Below are positions 44,701-54,394 of a DNA stretch of 64,000 bases, piece after piece (position 1 is the stretch's first letter; each line of letters opens with the position of its first letter). The DNA is from Toxorhynchites rutilus septentrionalis. Lineage: Eukaryota; Arthropoda; Insecta; Diptera; Culicidae. Below the pieces are notes generated by a model. It worked only from the letters and a program-made list of their open reading frames with translations, was not told the origin of the DNA and did no database searches. The position numbers were made by a program, and so were the translations under genes. Where the stretch lies: positions 112,334,716-112,398,715 of the forward strand of contig NC_073745.1 of NCBI RefSeq assembly GCF_029784135.1, given 5' to 3'.

Positions 44701-44926
44701 CGTTAGACCGGCTTGGACGGTATTTCAACAGAGGATCTCAGGCATCTTAGGTGGATGGAGGAGGCTCGATTTCGAGGACTTGGCTAAACCTGCTTTAGCA
44801 GGAATGAACGAATCGTGTAAAGTGAGAATTTTAAAACTTTTTAGTAACTATATCTGCTTCGTTAATAGATATAACGGTAGAATTGATGTAGCTGAATTAA
44901 ATTTTCATTTAGATGTAGAAGCTTAA
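41752..44926 (+). pseudogene. L1/Tx1-like ORF2, endonuclease and reverse transcriptase, one frameshift
   Basis: About 1,058 residues. The endonuclease has CLQEVE, NIYAPSG, LVGDFNCVL, and SFTDHKAL. The RT has SPGCDGIPREFYH, YRPITLLNNDYKLLS, ISFDLDHAFDRVRH (motif A), RQGDPLSMHLF (motif B) and VAYADDISV (motif C), followed by KILGVTFTN. A frameshift lies near 43350-43370, between SDGQK and SSISEHNIFQ. The C-terminus has a CLNC...HKFCTC zinc-type motif near residue 965. No RNase H. Catalytic residues are all kept apart from the frameshift, so the copy is fairly young. Confidence 0.88.
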
Positions 44927-45000
44927 CGAATTGATGAACAAACCAAAATGTTGTAAAATTAAATTTGACAAATAAAACTATTTAACTATTTCTACAAAAA

Positions 45001-45187
45001 AATAGAGAAATATTGGGCGATTATGAAGCAGGCCCTCCGGAAGAACCCAAAAGTTGTCAAATCGGAGGCGGACTTCAAGAGAAAATGGATTTCTGTTCAA
45101 AAAAAACTACAACCTGACGTTGTACAGAACCTTATGGACGGGGTAAAGAGGAAGGTGCGAGCATACGGGCTTGGGCTCGAAGTATGA
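45001..45187 (+). pseudogene. ITmD37E transposase, C-terminal part after the LINE
   Basis: The flank resumes AATAGAGAAATATTGG, giving PIEKYWAIMKQALRKN together with the left side. It then reads SEADFKRKWISVQ and MDGVKRKVRAYGLGLEV before TGA. It carries the catalytic Glu (in PIEKYW) that completes the DD37E triad. Its frame is intact; the break at 40525 is in the first part. Confidence 0.88.
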
Positions 45188-45264
45188 ATAAAAAGAAAAA
45201 GCCAAAAGTTGTTTAATAGTTTTTATTTTACTGTCTAAAATTTTCAAAGCGCTCCATGCATTTT

Positions 45265-46043
45265 TATATGTATCATATGATGGATCGACATTGTCAGGAC
45301 AACGCCATTCGAAGACATCGTTAGATGTGCCAACAATCTATGATCGACATGTACGCGAAGGTAGAGAGCGACTGCCTGCGATTCCTACGACACAATCAAC
45401 AAAAGCGGTGTGAGGAAGAATACATTCACTTGCGAGACGCTATCATGAGCAAAATCGACACAGCCTTTGCTATTGCCAGGCCGAAACTCATTGAAGTTTT
45501 TAATTAGTTTCATTACAACATTACACGTCTTCCGTACCACGCCTTGCTGGATGTATTCGGTTGAATGGCGGAAGCAATTTAATTCATTCTTTTTTTTTTA
45601 GTTTGGTTAGTTAACAAAATACGTCCTGAGGAAATAGTTTCCCTATGAAATTTCAAATCTTCCTATTGATATACTGTCCGCCCGCATTCTCAAATCCGAT
45701 CGAGTCAGAATTACCCGAACGGATCGCAATTTTGCATTCTGTAATCCGTTCAACTCAAGTCCAATCGAGTTTTGCAAATGTGGCAACCTTGCCAAGCAAT
45801 TCGACATAGACAACATTGAGCTTCCATGTTCCATTTCTGTGAAGTGAAAAATGTGCGGAATAAGCACGTTTAAAGAACAAAAATTACATATGAAATTTAC
45901 CTCTACCGTACCAAATATGTGTTCAATGTATAGATCGTTAAAACTTCCAAACACGCTTACGATACATTAGTTATTTATTAATAAACGAAAATATTCCCTA
46001 AAAATAATGTTTATGGCGAAACAACGTTTGCCGGGTCAGCTAG
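45265..46043 (+). mobile_element. Second Helitron fragment with 3' CTAG end
   Basis: 45325-45507 encodes CQQSMIDMYAKVESDCLRF, HNQQKRCEEEYIHLRDAIM and IARPKLIEVFN, the same protein segment as at 29504-29710 but without the stop before YIHLR. The tail ends CCGGGTCAGCTAG at 46043, then T. The two copies share the last about 100 bp and a central block. Like the first, it lacks Rep and helicase motifs. It begins right where the ITmD37E element is cut off. Confidence 0.78.
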
Positions 46044-46989
46044 TTAATACATGTTAGCTTAAAATTGTGTTACTATAACGTAGCTAAAAAGAGGTTTTAA
46101 TCTCAATGTTCTCCCGAAATTCACCCGGCGACATTATCCATACTTTTGAAAATATATACTAAACGTCAGATCCATCAAATGAAAATCAAATTTTCGTGAA
46201 CTTACCGTAAAATTTGCGAACTCAAAAGATCCTAAAAACTGTTCCATTTATAATTTGCCCGCACAATATTTCCGATTTCTCCATATAAAAAATAAAGTAC
46301 AAAAACGGTAAAGATATATTTAAATAAAAATAAAAAAATCCAACAAAAAATATTTTTCTGCTTTCCTGGAAATCTTTCGAACAGTGACATGTTAATCTTT
46401 TCCTACCACTTTTACGTATCAGATAGTTTTATATATAGACAACTGCCCAATATTTTTCGAAGGGACGAAAATCTGGATGATTTGATGGATTCATATTTTT
46501 AGCACATGCTTTCACATCCCGATTTATTACATTAAATAAGCTCAAAAATAACAAGAAATAAGATACTCCCCTATACTTCTATAGCATTTGTATAATATAT
46601 ATGCTATATCAATATAAGAGCAATATGAGCGATCGAAACAAGATACACATTACAAAGAAACACGCATTAAAACTTTTCGCATTCATTGGCACATACACGG
46701 CCCAGACCGAAAGGGATATATATTCACGTTTATGTTCTTCTTTTAACTCTTAGAAAACACGTTCCAACTTCATTCTATAATGAGGTGTTTTAAAATTATC
46801 ACGCATTTATGCAACAGTACCACTGGTTATGTGGATAGCGTGGCCGTGTAAAACTGCGTTGTATTCCGGTCGACCTTCGATCGATTCGATCCTAGTTGAC
46901 ATCATTTGGACTTTTTTTTGTACAATCCCAAACTGACGTTCAGCCTGAGAAAAAGAGATGTCTACTACCATACATACAAACATTTTCAA
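46044..46989. other. Intron sequence, no gene recognised
   Basis: 46838-46895 has a tRNA-like look (GTGGCCGTG, GATTCGATCC), but spacing and fit to boxes A and B are poor. No gene. Confidence 0.4.
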
Positions 46990-47460
46990 GATTTTGAAGA
47001 AGGTTTTATTTGTTCATTTCATCCTTCAGCTAACGAAAAAGCATTTTTTTTGCCGAAGATGAAATGTTTTCTGCCAACGCTAGTTTGGTTGTACCATTCT
47101 ACGACATCCTGGTGGCAACTAAATTGGTTCAGCACTTCACGGGACCTCCATGTGATCGAATGAATGGGAAAATTATCTTCTGAAGAGATTTCTCTTTGTT
47201 AAGTAGTCCATTGATAGTTGCTCCAGTGATGAAAACCTTTGTTTTCTTTCCACAACTACAAATGCCTTGCCAAATCATCAGCGTCGTTATCATGATCTAA
47301 AGTCAATGTTTCTCAGCAACCAGGTTGACCAGGTTGGGTCTTTCAACGTGAGTGTGTAGATTTTTTTTCACGTTTTTCGTGTTCCATCTTCGATAAACTT
47401 TCCACGCGTGTATCAATCCTGATGAAAATTTCACCACTAAGGTGTTCATGTCTTTGGGTA
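46990..47460 (-). pseudogene. Old ITmD37E-like transposase relic
   Basis: On the - strand, pieces in the right order are WQGICSCGKKTKVFITGATI, SHGGP and QDVVEWYNQ. They correspond to WQAICSCGKR..., YGGPTIFWPD and KDVLEWYEAN in better copies. FWPD itself is lost. It abuts the next relic, so the two may be one damaged copy with a duplicated part or two nested insertions. Confidence 0.55.
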
Positions 47461-48290
47461 CGAAAGTGACCCCGTTGGCTTCGTACCACTCCAGGACATC
47501 CTTTGAATAGTGGCACGAAGCTAGATCCGGCCAGAAGATCGTAGGGCCTAGTGTTGCTTCAACAGAGGAAGCAGACGCTTCTGTAGACACTCCTTGAGGT
47601 AGATCCGGCCGTTTACAGTCCCGCTAGTCATGAACGGCGCAATCCGTTTGCCACATGAGCAGATCGCTTGCCAGGTCATGTATTTCTTGGCAAACTATGA
47701 AAGTTTCTGCTTTCTCCCTACCTCCGGAACATCAAACTTGTGCTGGGCGATGAAGAACAGTAGCCTGCGGATATTCCGTTTGTCACGATTTGAAGCCTTC
47801 TGCTCTTTTCACGTATGCAGTCCCTCCCGGTACTTGGTTCTCTGAACGAAGGACTTGCACAGATTCAACTTTTTGGCCACATCCCTGGCCGAAGCATAGG
47901 GATTCCGCTTAAATACACGCTTGTGATCCTTATCACTAATATAACATTCATTCTAACCGTATTTCTCCTCCCGTTCGATGCTCAGAGTTTTGTAGTAACG
48001 TTTAATATCACGACTCACCGTTGACTGCACGATTTCTTGTTTTTTTCTGTTGTCCCGATGTGAAAGTTGAGAATTTTCAGGTGCTTACGCAAAATCAATT
48101 CGCGACGTTGCTTTTTCGGTTGACCCCATTTTTCCAATTTTGGAAAAAACTGACAGCGATAAAAATACATTGTAAACAATACACTCTAAACTACATCTAC
48201 CAAAATTTTTCAAGAAAAAAAATCCAATAAGTAGATTTCTACAGCGTTTCTTACGAGGTGTAATTTGACGTGGAACATCCTTTACAAGCC
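47450..48290 (-). pseudogene. ITmD37E-type relic with left terminal repeat
   Basis: The 5' end on the - strand (about 48290) has CGTCAAATTACACC and ACGCTGTAGAAAT, matching the terminal repeat of the copy at 39554. The transposase pieces run MGSTEKATSR, helix-turn-helix, KYREGLHT, HKFDVPEVGRKQKLS, YMTWQAICSCGKRIAPF, TVNGRIYLKECLQKRLLPLL, then TIFWPDLASCHYSKDVLEWY and FVPKDMN near 47455. The segment with the first catalytic Asp (MDDETY) is deleted. Stops and frameshifts are many. The C-terminus is missing. Confidence 0.82.
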
Positions 48291-48299
48291 TTGCTTGTC

Positions 48300-48670
48300 T
48301 CATAATCGTCGCATCATTCCCGAAGCAACACAATTGTTACATGCTATTTGGCCGGATTCGACATCCTGCCATGACGGAACAAATGTAATGGAGTCGTATG
48401 CCGCCAACGCAGATCAGGCGGTGCTCAAGGTCAAATACCCTCCCAATACGTCAAATCTCCTCTCAATCCATAAATATTGGGCCATCGTCAAACGGAACCT
48501 GAATGAGACCCAAAAAACTGTTGAAAACGAGAAGCAATCAAAGGGAAACTGGTACAGAGATGATTTCAGCCAACGACTGAAAATTTCTTCAACAAAGGCG
48601 TCCTGCGTCGAAAAAAGTGAACGAGATCAATCAAAACCATGGCTGAATATTGTTTCTGTAATTCATACTA
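48300..48670 (+). pseudogene. Transposase C-terminus relic, ITmD37E-like, + strand
   Basis: The + frame reads IWPDSTSCHDGTNVMESYAA then HKYWAIVKRNLNETQKTVEN and SKGNWYRDDF. These fit FWPD.ASCHY...VLEWYEAN, EKYWAIVKRNL and the tail of the family. In place of RPIEKYW it has LSIHKYW, so the catalytic Glu is gone. It points away from the - strand relic. Confidence 0.65.
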
Positions 48671-49692
48671 ATTGAACTCCAAATAGAAAAATAGAGTGAT
48701 TTTCAATATTAACAATTTTATAAATTCGTACGGATTCTTGTTTGACTAAATTTTGATAGTAATTCCCTCTATCTTATGCAATTTAGGCATATATTTTGAA
48801 AATACACAGCTAAAATTAAAGCGCGAATCTCAAAAACAAAATTCAATAGCTCTTCTCGCGTACAAGTGGTATATTCCATTCGTAAATGATCAGATCGGTA
48901 CTTTAGTTCACAGCACGGTGGCTTTATGCTCCCTGTTTGAAAACACTTCACGTTATGACACACAGCTCGAAGCTCGAATCTGCTCCCCCTCGACAAAGCT
49001 TCTCCTGTCGCAAAAAGCCGTGGATCCACAACAAAGATATTTAGCTTGGGCAAAATTGCCTCAGGTGCGGATCACTTCTTACACCGTTTAGGCCGAGACC
49101 GTACCCACCAGGGTTACGGTAATTTCGCGTATGATGTCTGTGCGATGTATATATGATGCTGGCATGATGGCTTCATGGAATTTCCGGGAGCACCATTTAA
49201 TTACAATTTAATGGAATCACAATATCCGGTGCGTGGCAGCCCACGGCTCGACAACTTATTAGAAACACACCACCGGTAATGTTCAAGTTGGCCAGGGAGC
49301 CTCTTGTTTTGGGGCGGGGGTACTTGCTGTGGCTAATAAGCGTCGAATGAACACAATCTTGTGAACAATTATGAAAAGAATTCACTTTGATGTGGTTCTT
49401 TGTTGGGGTGGAGATTTTAATGTGACGCAAAACAAAACTCTTTGTTCCTGGAATTCAAACTAGAAAATGCACAGAGACAGTACAGTACCATTATTCACGA
49501 GTACCCATTCTCACGGTCACGGACTAGAGATTGCAGCTTCAATAACGCCACTCCGACACCAGCGCATTCCATTATAATTATAAGCTAATATCCGTTTGAG
49601 TGCAACTTGTGAAAGTACTTCTAATTCAATTAAACCATACCTGTTCTTACGCAAGCTATTTGTCCATCTTTGATTATTTCTCCTCGGAATAG
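48671..49692 (+). other. End of the 14.8-kb intron
   Basis: No repeat recognised. It ends TCCTCGGAATAG, the acceptor of the exon at 49693; the pyrimidine tract (TTTGATTATTTCTCCTC) is moderate. Confidence 0.5.
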
Positions 49693-49851
49693 ATTCGTTC
49701 GTGAGGCCACCGGATTCAACGTTGACATGCGTATCGGCATCCACACCGGCAATGTACTGTGCGGTGTCCTCGGTCTTCGCAAGTGGCAATTCGATGTGTG
49801 GAGTGACGACGTTACGTTGGCGAATCACATGGAGAGTGGCGGCGTGGCCGG
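49693..49851 (+). CDS. Ac76E: Adenylyl cyclase Ac76E-type, second half of C1a
   Basis: The first base completes the Arg codon begun at 34896-34897. The exon encodes [40 protein letters not shown] and [13 protein letters not shown]. These are the core C1a strands after the metal site, with the conserved [14 protein letters not shown] segment that contacts the C2 half. It ends after two bases of a Gly codon (GG/GTAAGA). The match to what I know of fly Ac76E is nearly complete here and distinguishes it from AC1, 3, 5/6, 8 and 9 types. Confidence 0.96.
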
Positions 49852-49950
49852 GTAAGAACAATCGAACGAGCAATCCGACTCAAAATCAATGATTACGGTT
49901 TTATGTTTCCCTGCTTGCCGATGCACACAAACACACACACACACACACAG
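49852..49950 (+). other. Intron, 99 bp, ending in a CA microsatellite
   Basis: The 3' end (49923-49950) is nearly pure CA repeat running straight into the acceptor AG. No normal pyrimidine tract is present. The joined Gly codon (GG + A) and the protein continuity show the splice is nevertheless the right one. Confidence 0.85.
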
Positions 49951-50083
49951 ACGTGTTCACATCACGAAAGCCACGTTGGACTATCTGGGCGACAAGTTCG
50001 AGGTCGAGCCGGGGGGAGGTGCTGGACGGGAATCCTATCTGGCGGATCATAAAGTGGAAACGTATCTGATCATACCACCGAAG
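49951..50083 (+). CDS. Ac76E: Adenylyl cyclase Ac76E-type, end of C1a
   Basis: Completes the Gly codon and encodes RVHITKATLDYLGDKFEVEP, a Gly-rich turn GGGAGRESYLADH and KVETYLIIPPK. This is the normal C-terminal edge of C1a. VETYLI is the last strand. Donor AAG/GTAAGC is phase 0. After this the protein enters the variable C1b linker, encoded by the next two exons. Confidence 0.95.
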
Positions 50084-51014
50084 GTAAGCCAAATGGATTC
50101 ACGATTTGCTCAAATAGACACAGATGCGAGATTCCTGTGAGAGTTTTATGCTGTTGCAGTCTCATGGTAGTAAAATAAACTTCTTGATTGGCAGATCAAA
50201 ATTTTAATTGTAATGTAAGAGATAAACATGATTATAGGAAGACTCGACACTACCATTACATAGAATAGAAGCTTGCTTCGCCAGTAAATAACACCATTTA
50301 CATCACAAAAAGGCAATAAACTTTTTTGAGGGACTACACTTTCTACACTTTCGTGTTTACACGGCCATCCGACAAATGTACGGTTTTATGTGAACCTTTT
50401 TTTTATATTGTAACAAACTCATTTCCGGGTATCGACCCGTATAAATTTTTACCTTCTGCGAAATAAATTTTACCGAGCTTTTGGCTAATATGAGAATTAT
50501 TATCTACGACTGCGTAGTCGGCGCTGAAGTTGTAAAAATGACCCTTTAGATGGAAGCGTAGAACTTCATTTCTCGTTACAACGAGGAAATTGACTGTGCA
50601 TTGTGCGAAACACTGTGCTATTTGGGTCGTGATTTATCAAACTGGGTGTTTTTTTTATTTCTTTGTCGAATTAAAAAAAAATGAAGATTACTTTTAAGAT
50701 TAGGTGAAAAACTGTAACGTAAAGGTAAAGTCGTTCCATCAAAGTTCATCAAGTCATCAAGCCATAAACATAAAACCGTAGTACTTTTGATACTATTTGA
50801 GAAAAAATGAAGTTTGAAAACTAACTCTTTACTAGACGTTTTTGGTGATTCAGAAAAAATATTACTCTCTTGCAATTTGAGTTACAATCTGTTGAAGGTA
50901 TAACATGAAATGGAACTCATTACAAGCCGAGCAAATCATTACTCCATCGCCTGTTGGAGTTAGAGGAGTATGACTCTGTTGATTGATTTTATGTATTTTA
51001 AAGTCTTGAAATCA
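50084..51014 (+). other. Start of the 10-kb intron, no repeat recognised
   Basis: The intron runs 50084-60155. Nothing recognised in this first part. Confidence 0.5.
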
Positions 51015-51092
51015 CTTCTTCTTCTCCTTATATGGCACTAACGTTCCTAGAGGAACTTCGTCGTCTCAGCGTAGTATTACTTGCGTCTTTTT
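51015..51092 (-). mobile_element. 3' end fragment of a tRNA-SINE
   Basis: On the - strand it reads GACGCAAGTAATACTACGCT, then AGTTCCTCTAGGAACGTTAG and a GAAGAAGAAG tail. This equals the end of the SINE at 56189-56457. The head is missing. It stops a few bases before the mariner end at 51100. Confidence 0.85.
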
Positions 51093-51099
51093 TATCAGT

Positions 51100-51475
51100 A
51101 ACAGTTCGGCTAAGAAGTTTATAAGATAACACAGTAAAACTATTTTTTTGCAAAATTCAATTAATAATAATAATAATATTCAACATAATTGCCTTCGAGA
51201 GCGATACAGCGATTATAGCGATCTTGCAACTTGCAATACCATTTTTATAGTACTCTTTCGATTTTTCCAAAATAGGCCTCAGTTTCCGTAATCACTTCAT
51301 CATCGGTCTTCAATTTCTTACCAGCGAGCATCCTCTTCAGGTCTGCGAACAGAAAATAGTCACTGGGGGCTAAATCTTGAGAATACGGTGGATGCTGAAG
51401 CAATTCGAAGCCCAATTCATGCAATTTTGCCTTCATTTCCATTAATTTGTGATTTTTCCATTTTTTTCCCATTCG
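51100..51475 (-). mobile_element. Mariner (DD34D type) fragment, one end present
   Basis: The left end on the + strand is TA (51098-51099) then ACAGTTCGGCTAAGAAG, a terminal repeat like that of 13007-13448. On the - strand the C-terminal transposase reads GFELLQHPPYSQDLAPSDYF, then LFADLKRMLAGK and DDEVITETEAYF, with the third catalytic Asp in APSD. It runs out at MGKKWKNHKLMEMKAKLHEL near 51472. The far end and most of the transposase are missing. Confidence 0.82.
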
Positions 51476-52070
51476 TCTAGAAAAGCAAATTTTGTACAGT
51501 TAAGTGATGGATTGTAAAGGCTATACTCTAGGAACTCTAGTTCATTCGCCTCTAGCCTTGAAAAAGACCAATTTGAGGAATGTTAACTGATCGCTATCCC
51601 AGTGACTTGTGGGGTTTTTATTACATTCTATGTTCCTACTATACTGCGCTTCACAACTATAGAACCACCCTATTTTTCTGAGTTTCCAGAGATATGTAAG
51701 AGGTCGGTTGAATTAAATTATATAGTGTAGGATATAATAACTATCTTCATTTATAAGAATGTCCATTTGAACTTTATTGTTGTGTCCAGGCGCGAAAGAT
51801 TTTAAAAACTAAAATTCCAGGGTGTCATAACCATAGAACCAGATGGAAAAACTCTCACTCCTTCACAAAATTAACGTCAAGTTCACATGAATTACAATAA
51901 GTTTCTAGTTCGTTGGTCATCTTTAGTTGTCAATAAGTTCAAATAACCCATTCGGGGTGGTTTCGAGCAAGCTGCGCCTTATTGTACTGTGTATGTCATT
52001 CTAAGCAGAGGATACTACTCGTTAAAGCTCTTCAAATCACCTTCGTTGCACCTCTAACTGTTCATTCACA
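51476..52070. other. Spacer before the satellite, no gene recognised
   Basis: Nothing recognised except a CGCCTCTAGCCTTGAAAAAG word near 51549 that echoes 17445. Confidence 0.4.
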
Positions 52071-53792
52071 ATGTTCAGCTTCATGACTGCAACCGGATTG
52101 AACAAAGGCTTATAAGCAGGTGCTCGCTCGGAAATCCATTCTGTAGTGATTTATCGCTTCCTCGCTCTTCTCTCCCAATCCCATTTCTTATCTGCAACCG
52201 GATTGAACGGTATTTTTCTCTCTCAATTCCATATATTTTTTGGAACCGTCTCGCTCGCAAGTTCTTCTCTCTCAATCCCTTCTTCTTTTCTGCAACCGGA
52301 TTGAACGAAGGCTTAATAGCAGGTGTTGGCTCGGAAATCCATTCTTATCTGCAACCGGATTGAACAGTATTATTCTCTCTCAATCCCATGTCTTTTCTGC
52401 AACCGTCTCGCTCACAAACTCTTCTCTCTCAATCCCATTTCTTTTCTGCCACCGGTGTGACAAAGGCTTATAAGCAGGTGCTCGCTCGGAAATCCATTCA
52501 GTAATTTCTCGGTCGCTCTTCTATTCCAATCCTATTTCTTATCTGCAACCGGATTGAACGGTATTATATTCTCCGAATCCCATTTTTTTCTGCAACCGGA
52601 TTGAACGAAGGCTTATAAACAGGTGCTCGCTTGGAAATCCATTCAATAGTGATTTAACGCTCGCTCTTCTTTCAATCCCATTTCTTTTTTGTAACCGGAT
52701 TGAACGAAGGCTTATAAACAGGCGTCCGCTCGAAAATCCAGTCAGTAATGATTGCTCGCTCGCTCTTCTCTCCCAATCCCATTTCTTATCTGCAACCGGA
52801 TTGAACGGTATTATTCTCTCTCAATCCCATGTCTTTTCTGTAACCGTCTCGCTCGCTCTTCTCTCACAATCCTATTTCTTTCCTGCCACCGGATTGAACG
52901 AAGACCTATAAACAGGCGTTCGCTCGAACATCCAGTCAGTAATGATTTCTCGCTCGCTCTTCTCTCCCAAACCCTTTTCTTATCTGCAACCGGATTGAAA
53001 GGTATTTTTCTCTCACAATCTCATGTCTTTTCTGCAACCGTCTCGCTTGCAAGCTTTTCTCTCCCAATCCCATTTCTTATCTGCACCCGGATTGAACGGT
53101 ATTTTTCTCTCTCAATCCCATGTCTTTTCTGCAACCGTCTCGCTCGAAAGCTCTTCTCTATCAATATCATTTCTTTTCTGCAACCGGATTGAACGAAGGC
53201 TTATAAGCAGGTGCTCGCACGAAAATCCAGTCAGTAATGATTTCTTGCTCGCTTTTCTCTCCCAATCCCATTTTTTATCTGCAACCGGATTAAACGGTAT
53301 TATTCTCTCTCAATCACATTTTTTACTGCAACCGTCTCGCTCGCAAGCTCTTCTCTCTCAATCCCTTTTTCTTTTCTGCCACCGGTGTGACAAAGGCTTA
53401 TAAGCAGATGCCCGCTCGGAAATCCTTTCAGTAGTGATTTCTCGATCGCTCTTCTCTCCCAATCCCATTTCTTATCTGCAACCGGATTAAACGGTATTAT
53501 TCTCTCTCAATCGGATTAAACGGTATTATTCTCTCTCAATCCCATGTCTTTTCTGTAACCGTCTCACTCGCAAGCTCTTCTCTCTCAATCCCATTTCTTT
53601 TTTGCAATCGGATTGAACGAAGGCTTATAAACAGGCGCCCGCTCGAAAGTCCAGTCAGTAATGAATTCTCGCTCGCTCTTCTCTCCCAATCCTATTTCTT
53701 ATCTGCAACCGGATTGAACGGTATTAGCCTCCATTGCAAAATGATAGGGAAATAGTCTCCGCTTGCACGCTCTTCTCTTTCAATCCCATTTT
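52071..53792. repeat. Satellite-like array built of about 50- and 98-bp modules
   Basis: Every module ends in the core CTGCAACCGGATTGAACG or CTGCAACCGTCTCGCTCG. Three types are seen: A, ending GAACGGTATTATT (about 48 bp); B, ending GTCTCGCTCGCAAGCTC (about 49 bp); C, ending GAACGAAGGCTTATAAGCAG followed by a 50-bp extension (about 98 bp). C recurs at about 52106, 52306, 52456, 52605, 52703, 52897, 53197, 53391 and 53617, so spacing is near 100, 150, 200 or 300. Long open frames here merely follow the repeat and are not taken as genes. Confidence 0.9.
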
Positions 53793-54172
53793 TGACGTAA
53801 AACTACGTCTTTCATGAAGGGTGCCAAATCAGAAAACAGGTCACGTTTTTATGAAATAAAGTTAACGTTAATAACTTTTGTTACCGCGAACGGATTTTGG
53901 CGATTTACATACTAAACGAATCGGAAATTCCCTAAGATTCTTTTAATATGCTATATGCTTAGAATCCCATGGTTTGTAAATGGTTAAAATTCATGAAAAC
54001 TTTAAGCGTTTCCATTTTCCCATACATTTGTTCTGTCCATTTGTGTGCTTTCCCGAACAGAGCTGTCAAGAACGAGCAACTTATCGACGACCAACGAAGA
54101 TGAAATCGTAGGATTTAAAGTCTCCATGAACAAAGGAAAAGTAGAAGAATGAAGGGGAATACTTGCCTAGAG

Positions 54173-54209
54173 TATAAACAGTGAATCTCGCTGAGGCAAA
54201 CTTTCATTC
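54173..54209 (+). promoter_or_regulatory. TATA box and initiator of the 161-codon ORF
   Basis: TATAAA at 54173-54178 lies 33 bases before the A of TCATTC (A+1 at 54206), a full fly-type initiator TCAKTY. This is textbook spacing. It would give a 5' UTR of 189 bases before the ATG at 54395. Confidence 0.65.
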
Positions 54210-54394
54210 GGCATCGGACTGTTGAGCAATCCAGCAATCCGCTTTGCTTTCGCTGCGCTTCGAACTAAGATTGGACCCCACCAGTGGTAATCCAACTTGG
54301 ATATATCGTTTGGTTTTTCTGTTCGTTTTTCGCGTTATTCGTATCGTGTGTTTTTCTTTCCGCGTCATAAATTGGACGCTTCGCGTAGTGTGTG

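Larger units (their letters stand above)
40543..45000 (+). mobile_element. L1/Tx1-like non-LTR retrotransposon, full length, 4.46 kb
   Basis: A complete element from its first base (AACATATCTCG...) to a short A run before 45001. It has a 5' UTR of about 128 bp, ORF1, ORF2 beginning immediately after the ORF1 stop, and a 70-bp 3' UTR. There is no RNase H domain. The KSPG.DG, YRPITLLN.DYKLLS and YADD style places it near L1/Tx1 (inference). Each ORF has one frameshift. A 6-bp duplication flanks it. Confidence 0.87.
39554..45256 (+). mobile_element. ITmD37E-type Tc1/mariner element, split by a LINE
   Basis: The left terminal repeat begins AAGGGTGTGTCACATCAAAT after TA at 39552-39553. The transposase runs from 39706, is interrupted at 40543-45000 by a LINE with target duplication, and resumes to a TGA at 45185-45187. 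After a short 3' UTR the sequence is cut near 45256, before any right terminal repeat; Helitron-related sequence follows. This family, with a DD37E triad, was described from mosquitoes. The copy is dead. Confidence 0.88.

Noticed and set aside
46838..46895. Another tRNA-SINE
   Set aside because: GTGGCCGTG and GATTCGATCC resemble boxes A and B, but the fit and the surrounding body do not match the SINEs of this window.
52752..53403. Repeat-protein genes in the satellite (open frames of 146 and 126 codons)
   Set aside because: The open frames follow the tandem repeat, shift between modules and have no conserved protein features apart from the repeat itself.
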